NCBI GenBank assembly: GCA_011525035.1
Contig: WTIZ01000018.1
Coordinates: forward strand, 1 to 59,207
Length of the DNA stretch: 59,207 nucleotides
Direction of reading: 5' to 3'
From: Cryomorphaceae bacterium
GTDB taxonomy: Bacteria; Bacteroidota; Bacteroidia; Flavobacteriales; Schleiferiaceae
Shown: one piece after another, positions 56,288 through 59,207 of the stretch
How the letters are laid out: each line of letters opens with the position of its first letter
How positions within the stretch are numbered: the first letter of the stretch is position 1
Program-made: the position numbers and the translations under genes
Notes under the pieces: generated by a model
The model's input: only the letters and a program-made list of their open reading frames with translations
Databases searched by the model: none
Told to the model about the DNA's origin: nothing

Positions 56288-58219
56288 TCAATCATTTGAG
56301 CTTTTTTCTGGATAGCTCAGTCCATAACCGAATTCAAATAGCGGATTTTCGCTGTCGTAAGGTAGATCAGCTTTTTGCTCTTCCACAGCTTGCATAGACG
56401 ATGGGAGCTCAAACGGAAGTTTTCCTTCCGGTGCAGTATTTCCAAACAGAACTTCGCACACACTTTGGTCGCTTGCTCCGAAATTTGCAATGAGCGCTGC
56501 CGCGTGTTCACTGATTTCAGGAACCACCGCTGGGCGATCTAAATACAGATCAACGACAGTTGGCACCTTTTCAAGTAGGGCCAAGATTTCTTCTTTCTCT
56601 TCTCCTTTGAAGTCGAGATCACCATGATGGAAGCTTGCGGCAAAGAAGTTTTTGGTGTCTACAGGTATCCATGGCGTATTTAAGCGAATGATCGCTACAT
56701 CTGCTTCTTCAGGAGTGCTTACTACTGTTGCATATTGAGCCACAGTAGCACTGTCCATATTTTTAGCGTATACCTTCAAGCTATTTTGTGCAAGCGGGAG
56801 TGTGGCTTCATTTTTTAATAGGGTCATAGAGCGTTGTTGAGTAGCTAAACCAAAATCCTTCGCGGCCCCCACAATGTCATTAACAACTGTTTCGTCGATG
56901 AATGGATTCTCGAAAAGTCCCAAAGCAAACTTTTGACGTAGTATCCGGCGAACACTCTGATCTATTCGCGCCTCTGATATTCTTCCTTCTTCTACAAGTT
57001 CAACTAGGAGTTCAGTGCGGTTTTCACCGCCGAATTGGTCACAGCCAACGGTAACAATGCGCTCCACTCGTTCTAACTCGCTAAGGTGTTCCACACCCCA
57101 AGCACGAGCAGGCCAAACAACTGGACCAAAGTTTACGTCAGTAATCAGCCCCCAATCGGTACATACGACCCCGTCATAGGCATACTTTCCTCGAAGTAGT
57201 TCTGTAATAATGGCCTTGTTAAACGCCATAGCGACGTTCTCCTCGGTTTGATCTGTTGGAATTCCGTAGTAGGGCATGATGGCAGAGGTGTTTGCTTCGA
57301 ATGCAGCCTCGAACGGAATGAGGTGGTAATCAAAATTATCTCCAGGATAGATCTGGCCTTCTTGGAAGGCAAAGTGCGGGTCTAGGCCCCTCTTTTGCGG
57401 ACCACCGCCAGGGAAGTGTTTCGTCATACAGGCAACACCATTAGTCATGTCGCTTTGAAGACCTTCGATGTAAGGCTTTACCAATCTTGCTGTTAATTCA
57501 GCATCTTCAGAAAAATTCCCACTAATTCTCGCCCAGCGTGGCTCGGTTGCCAAATCTATCTGTGGGTGCAGCGATTGGCGAATCCCTACGGCCAAATATT
57601 CTTCACGAACCACCTCTGCAAACTCATGGACCAAATTTTCATCTCCAATAGCTGCGAATCCGGGCATTTCGCAGAACTGGGTAAAATGAGTTGCTGCTAC
57701 AGAGAAAATGTTCTCACTGAAGTGATGCCTTGGGTCAGAAGCAATAGTGACTGGGATACCTAATCTGCTTTCTTCGGCCAACAATTGTACGTTGTTGTAC
57801 CAGTTGGCAACTAGCGTTAAATCTGTAGGCAACGACCAAACGTTGAAATGGCGTATTTCTTTACCCGTCATTGTCGCTCCGATGCTTGGCATACGTGCCG
57901 CGGGACCTTCCACTTCTTTCGTGCTCATTGGGTCGCCGGTGCCACTAACTCCGGTCCCTGGGATCCACATCATTCCAACTTTTTCAGCGATGGACATTTG
58001 CCCGATAAGGTCGGTGATACGCTCTTCAGTTTCTACCCGAGAATCTTCGTAAGGATCTAAGGCACCATTACCATTCAGGTCGCGGAATTTCATTCCGTCC
58101 ATTTCAATAATGGCTTTTGACTTTTGTTCAGCCAATGGGGCCAATTCAAGCTGAGTATCAGTGTTACAGCCTATTGTAAGAATTGACAATAAGAGTATCT
58201 GGGAAACGGATTTTATCAT
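56288..58219 (-). CDS. Glycoside hydrolase family 3 lipoprotein
   Basis: A 643-residue secreted beta-glycosidase. Signal MIKSVSQILLLSILTIGC with a lipobox cysteine; then an EF-hand-like DLNGNGALDPYED segment of the GH3 N-terminal domain. GH3 motifs: KHFPGGGPQKRGLDPHF and the nucleophile Asp in VVCTDWGL (near residue 355). The C-terminal domain (about 440-600) carries the ligand-binding sandwich and FGYGLSYP. I prefer ATG 58219 over TTG 58231. It is 56 bases after a perfect hairpin. The sugar specificity is not clear; beta-glucoside or beta-xyloside. Confidence 0.92.
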   Translation of the reverse strand: MIKSVSQILLLSILTIGCNTDTQLELAPLAEQKSKAIIEMDGMKFRDLNGNGALDPYEDSRVETEERITDLIGQMSIAEKVGMMWIPGTGVSGTGDPMSTKEVEGPAARMPSIGATMTGKEIRHFNVWSLPTDLTLVANWYNNVQLLAEESRLGIPVTIASDPRHHFSENIFSVAATHFTQFCEMPGFAAIGDENLVHEFAEVVREEYLAVGIRQSLHPQIDLATEPRWARISGNFSEDAELTARLVKPYIEGLQSDMTNGVACMTKHFPGGGPQKRGLDPHFAFQEGQIYPGDNFDYHLIPFEAAFEANTSAIMPYYGIPTDQTEENVAMAFNKAIITELLRGKYAYDGVVCTDWGLITDVNFGPVVWPARAWGVEHLSELERVERIVTVGCDQFGGENRTELLVELVEEGRISEARIDQSVRRILRQKFALGLFENPFIDETVVNDIVGAAKDFGLATQQRSMTLLKNEATLPLAQNSLKVYAKNMDSATVAQYATVVSTPEEADVAIIRLNTPWIPVDTKNFFAASFHHGDLDFKGEEKEEILALLEKVPTVVDLYLDRPAVVPEISEHAAALIANFGASDQSVCEVLFGNTAPEGKLPFELPSSMQAVEEQKADLPYDSENPLFEFGYGLSYPEKSSND

Positions 58220-58302
58220 GAATCGGTTCAAAATCTTAGGTTAGTATACGGAGCACTAAGCAGGGGTTAGGTGCTTGGTTTGCCTAAGATAAGAATTATT
58301 TA

Positions 58303-58327
58303 TTAATGTGTCTAGTCGACACATTAA
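58303..58327. promoter_or_regulatory. Perfect inverted repeat overlapping menB stop codon
   Basis: TTAATGTGTC and GACACATTAA (10-base perfect arms, 5-base spacer). The menB TAA lies inside the right arm. It could be the menB terminator stem (followed by TAAATAATTCTTA on the minus strand) or an operator for the GH3 gene. Confidence 0.55.
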
Positions 58328-59166
58328 GGAAACTTCGGGAATTTAGAGAAGTCTCGAGGTCGTTTTTCCAAGAAAGCATTGCGGCCTTCAACAGCTTCAT
58401 CTGTACCGTAAGCCAATCGAGTAGCTTCTCCAGCGTACACTTGTTGACCAACCAATCCGTCGTCGATGAGGTTGAATCCAAACTTTAACATCTTGATGGC
58501 CGTAGGGCTTTTAGTCATGATCTCCTGCGCCCAGTCGTAAGCGGTCTGTTCCAGTTCTTCATGCGGCACTACTTTGTTTACCATGCCCATCTCGTAGGCT
58601 TCTTGAGCAGAATACTCAGCACCAAGGAAGAAGATTTCACGCGCTCTTTTCTGACCTACTTGGCGAGCGAGGTAGGCAGAGCCAAACCCTCCGTCGAAAC
58701 TTGCAACATCCGCATCGGTTTGCTTAAAGATGGCGTGCTCTTTAGAAGCAATGGTCATATCACACACTACATGAAGACTGTGGCCACCACCTACTGCCCA
58801 ACCAGGCACTACGGCGATCACGACCTTATTCATGAATCGGATCTGACGCTGTACATCCAGGATATTGAACCTATTGATGCCGTTCTCTCCTTTATATCCG
58901 GTGGTTGAACGAACGCGTTGGTCACCGCCAGAGCAGAATGCCCAGCCGCCGTCTTTCGGTGACGGTCCCTCACCGGTAATGAGCACCACGCCAATTTCTT
59001 GGCTTTCGTGGCACAAGATGAGTGCCTCCCAAAGCTCGTCTACGGTCTTTGGAGTAAATGCGTTGCGCACCTCAGGACGGTTGAACGCAATGCGTGCGAC
59101 GCCGTTAAGCTGCTTAAATGTGATTTCCTCGTATTCCTTGACGGTTTGCCATTCTAGTTGGGCCAT
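58324..59166 (-). CDS. menB: 1,4-dihydroxy-2-naphthoyl-CoA synthase
   Basis: Ring-closure step of menaquinone synthesis: o-succinylbenzoyl-CoA to DHNA-CoA. The 280-residue crotonase-fold protein carries CSGGDQRV (residues about 88-95), PGWAVGGGHSLHVV as oxyanion region and the TDADVASFDGG block with an aspartate at the position used by type II MenB enzymes instead of bicarbonate. The C-terminus GRNAFLEKRPRDFSKFPKFP is diagnostic. Complete. Start ATG at 59166, with a -7 box at the window edge. Confidence 0.95.
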   Translation of the reverse strand: MAQLEWQTVKEYEEITFKQLNGVARIAFNRPEVRNAFTPKTVDELWEALILCHESQEIGVVLITGEGPSPKDGGWAFCSGGDQRVRSTTGYKGENGINRFNILDVQRQIRFMNKVVIAVVPGWAVGGGHSLHVVCDMTIASKEHAIFKQTDADVASFDGGFGSAYLARQVGQKRAREIFFLGAEYSAQEAYEMGMVNKVVPHEELEQTAYDWAQEIMTKSPTAIKMLKFGFNLIDDGLVGQQVYAGEATRLAYGTDEAVEGRNAFLEKRPRDFSKFPKFP

Positions 59167-59199
59167 GGTCCAATTCTTTTAGGTGTGTATGAACATTAA

Positions 59200-59207
59200 C
59201 AAAGGTA
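59200..59207 (-). promoter_or_regulatory. Promoter -7 box of menB
   Basis: The minus strand reads TACCTTTG, an exact TAnnTTTG match at the right edge of the window, 33 bases before the menB ATG. The -33 element lies outside. Confidence 0.45.

Overview
The window reads as a chromosomal core segment of a Bacteroidota bacterium, most likely a member of the Flavobacteriales with near-balanced base composition. The evidence is a batABCDE-type aerotolerance operon with moxR and DUF58, the purD / DUF6341 / DUF6427 neighbourhood, an HU-CCDC81 plus SPOR protein, DUF2480 beside a complete SUF operon, an approximately 1110-residue SecA, a TraR/DksA protein without zinc cysteines, and Bacteroidota-type promoters (TTG, 17-24 bases, TAnnTTTG) instead of clear Shine-Dalgarno sites. 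The genus-level position (Schleiferiaceae/Cryomorphaceae-like) is only a guess.

Layout. 1-616: 3' part of an outer-membrane beta-barrel gene. 617-8518 (-): sufA-B-C-D-S-E-T, then HMG-CoA synthase and DUF2480. 8614-10139 (+): thiL and an unrecognised small protein. 10136-18107 (-): moxR, DUF58, a membrane protein, batA, a batB-batC fusion, batD, batE. 18183-23785 (-): ridA, ileS, traR/dksA-like, lspA, pdeM. 23786-24219: the only gene-poor stretch over 300 bases, with outward promoters and no convincing gene. 24220-33094 (+): secA, an RND/MMPL exporter, rmlA, a polyprenyl synthase, purD. 33189-35215: a 55-residue DUF6341-like gene (-), DUF6427 and a GT9 glycosyltransferase (+). 35178-36691 (-): acyl-CoA thioesterase and the HU/SPOR protein. 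36783-39269 (+): dprA and gdhA. 39322-41423 (-): alpha/beta hydrolase and an M24 aminopeptidase. 41551-45018 (+): sdhCAB. 45081-47734 (-): GyrI-like protein, lepA, MmcQ/YjbR. 47771-48699 (+): CAT-like acetyltransferase and a TfoX-like protein. 48692-53122 (-): alkyltransferase-like protein, trmB, DUF1801 protein, CYTH protein, RluA-family synthase, YdeI protein. 53155-59166 (-): two lipoprotein esterases, nitroreductase, a Nudix-fold regulator, a GH3 lipoprotein and menB.

How the genes fit together. The SUF operon supplies iron-sulfur clusters, for example to SdhB. SdhCAB and MenB belong to a menaquinone-linked respiratory chain. HMG-CoA synthase and the polyprenyl synthase point to a mevalonate-fed isoprenoid pathway. 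SecA, LspA and the lipoproteins with visible lipoboxes belong to envelope export. No insertion sequence, prophage, CRISPR array, tRNA or rRNA is visible.

Points of interest. The window is mostly housekeeping DNA and I found no clearly new multi-gene system. Worth a second look are: an isoleucyl-tRNA synthetase whose class I HIGH signature reads GIHH, a form I associate with high mupirocin resistance; a BatB-BatC fusion that keeps an apparent internal signal-peptide cleavage site; a Nudix-fold regulator with a degenerate catalytic box, a perfect 10-base inverted repeat in its promoter and a probably leaderless start; an approximately 300-base leader upstream of secA; an FNR-like palindrome upstream of sdhCAB; and an alkyltransferase-like protein with PAHR in place of PCHR.
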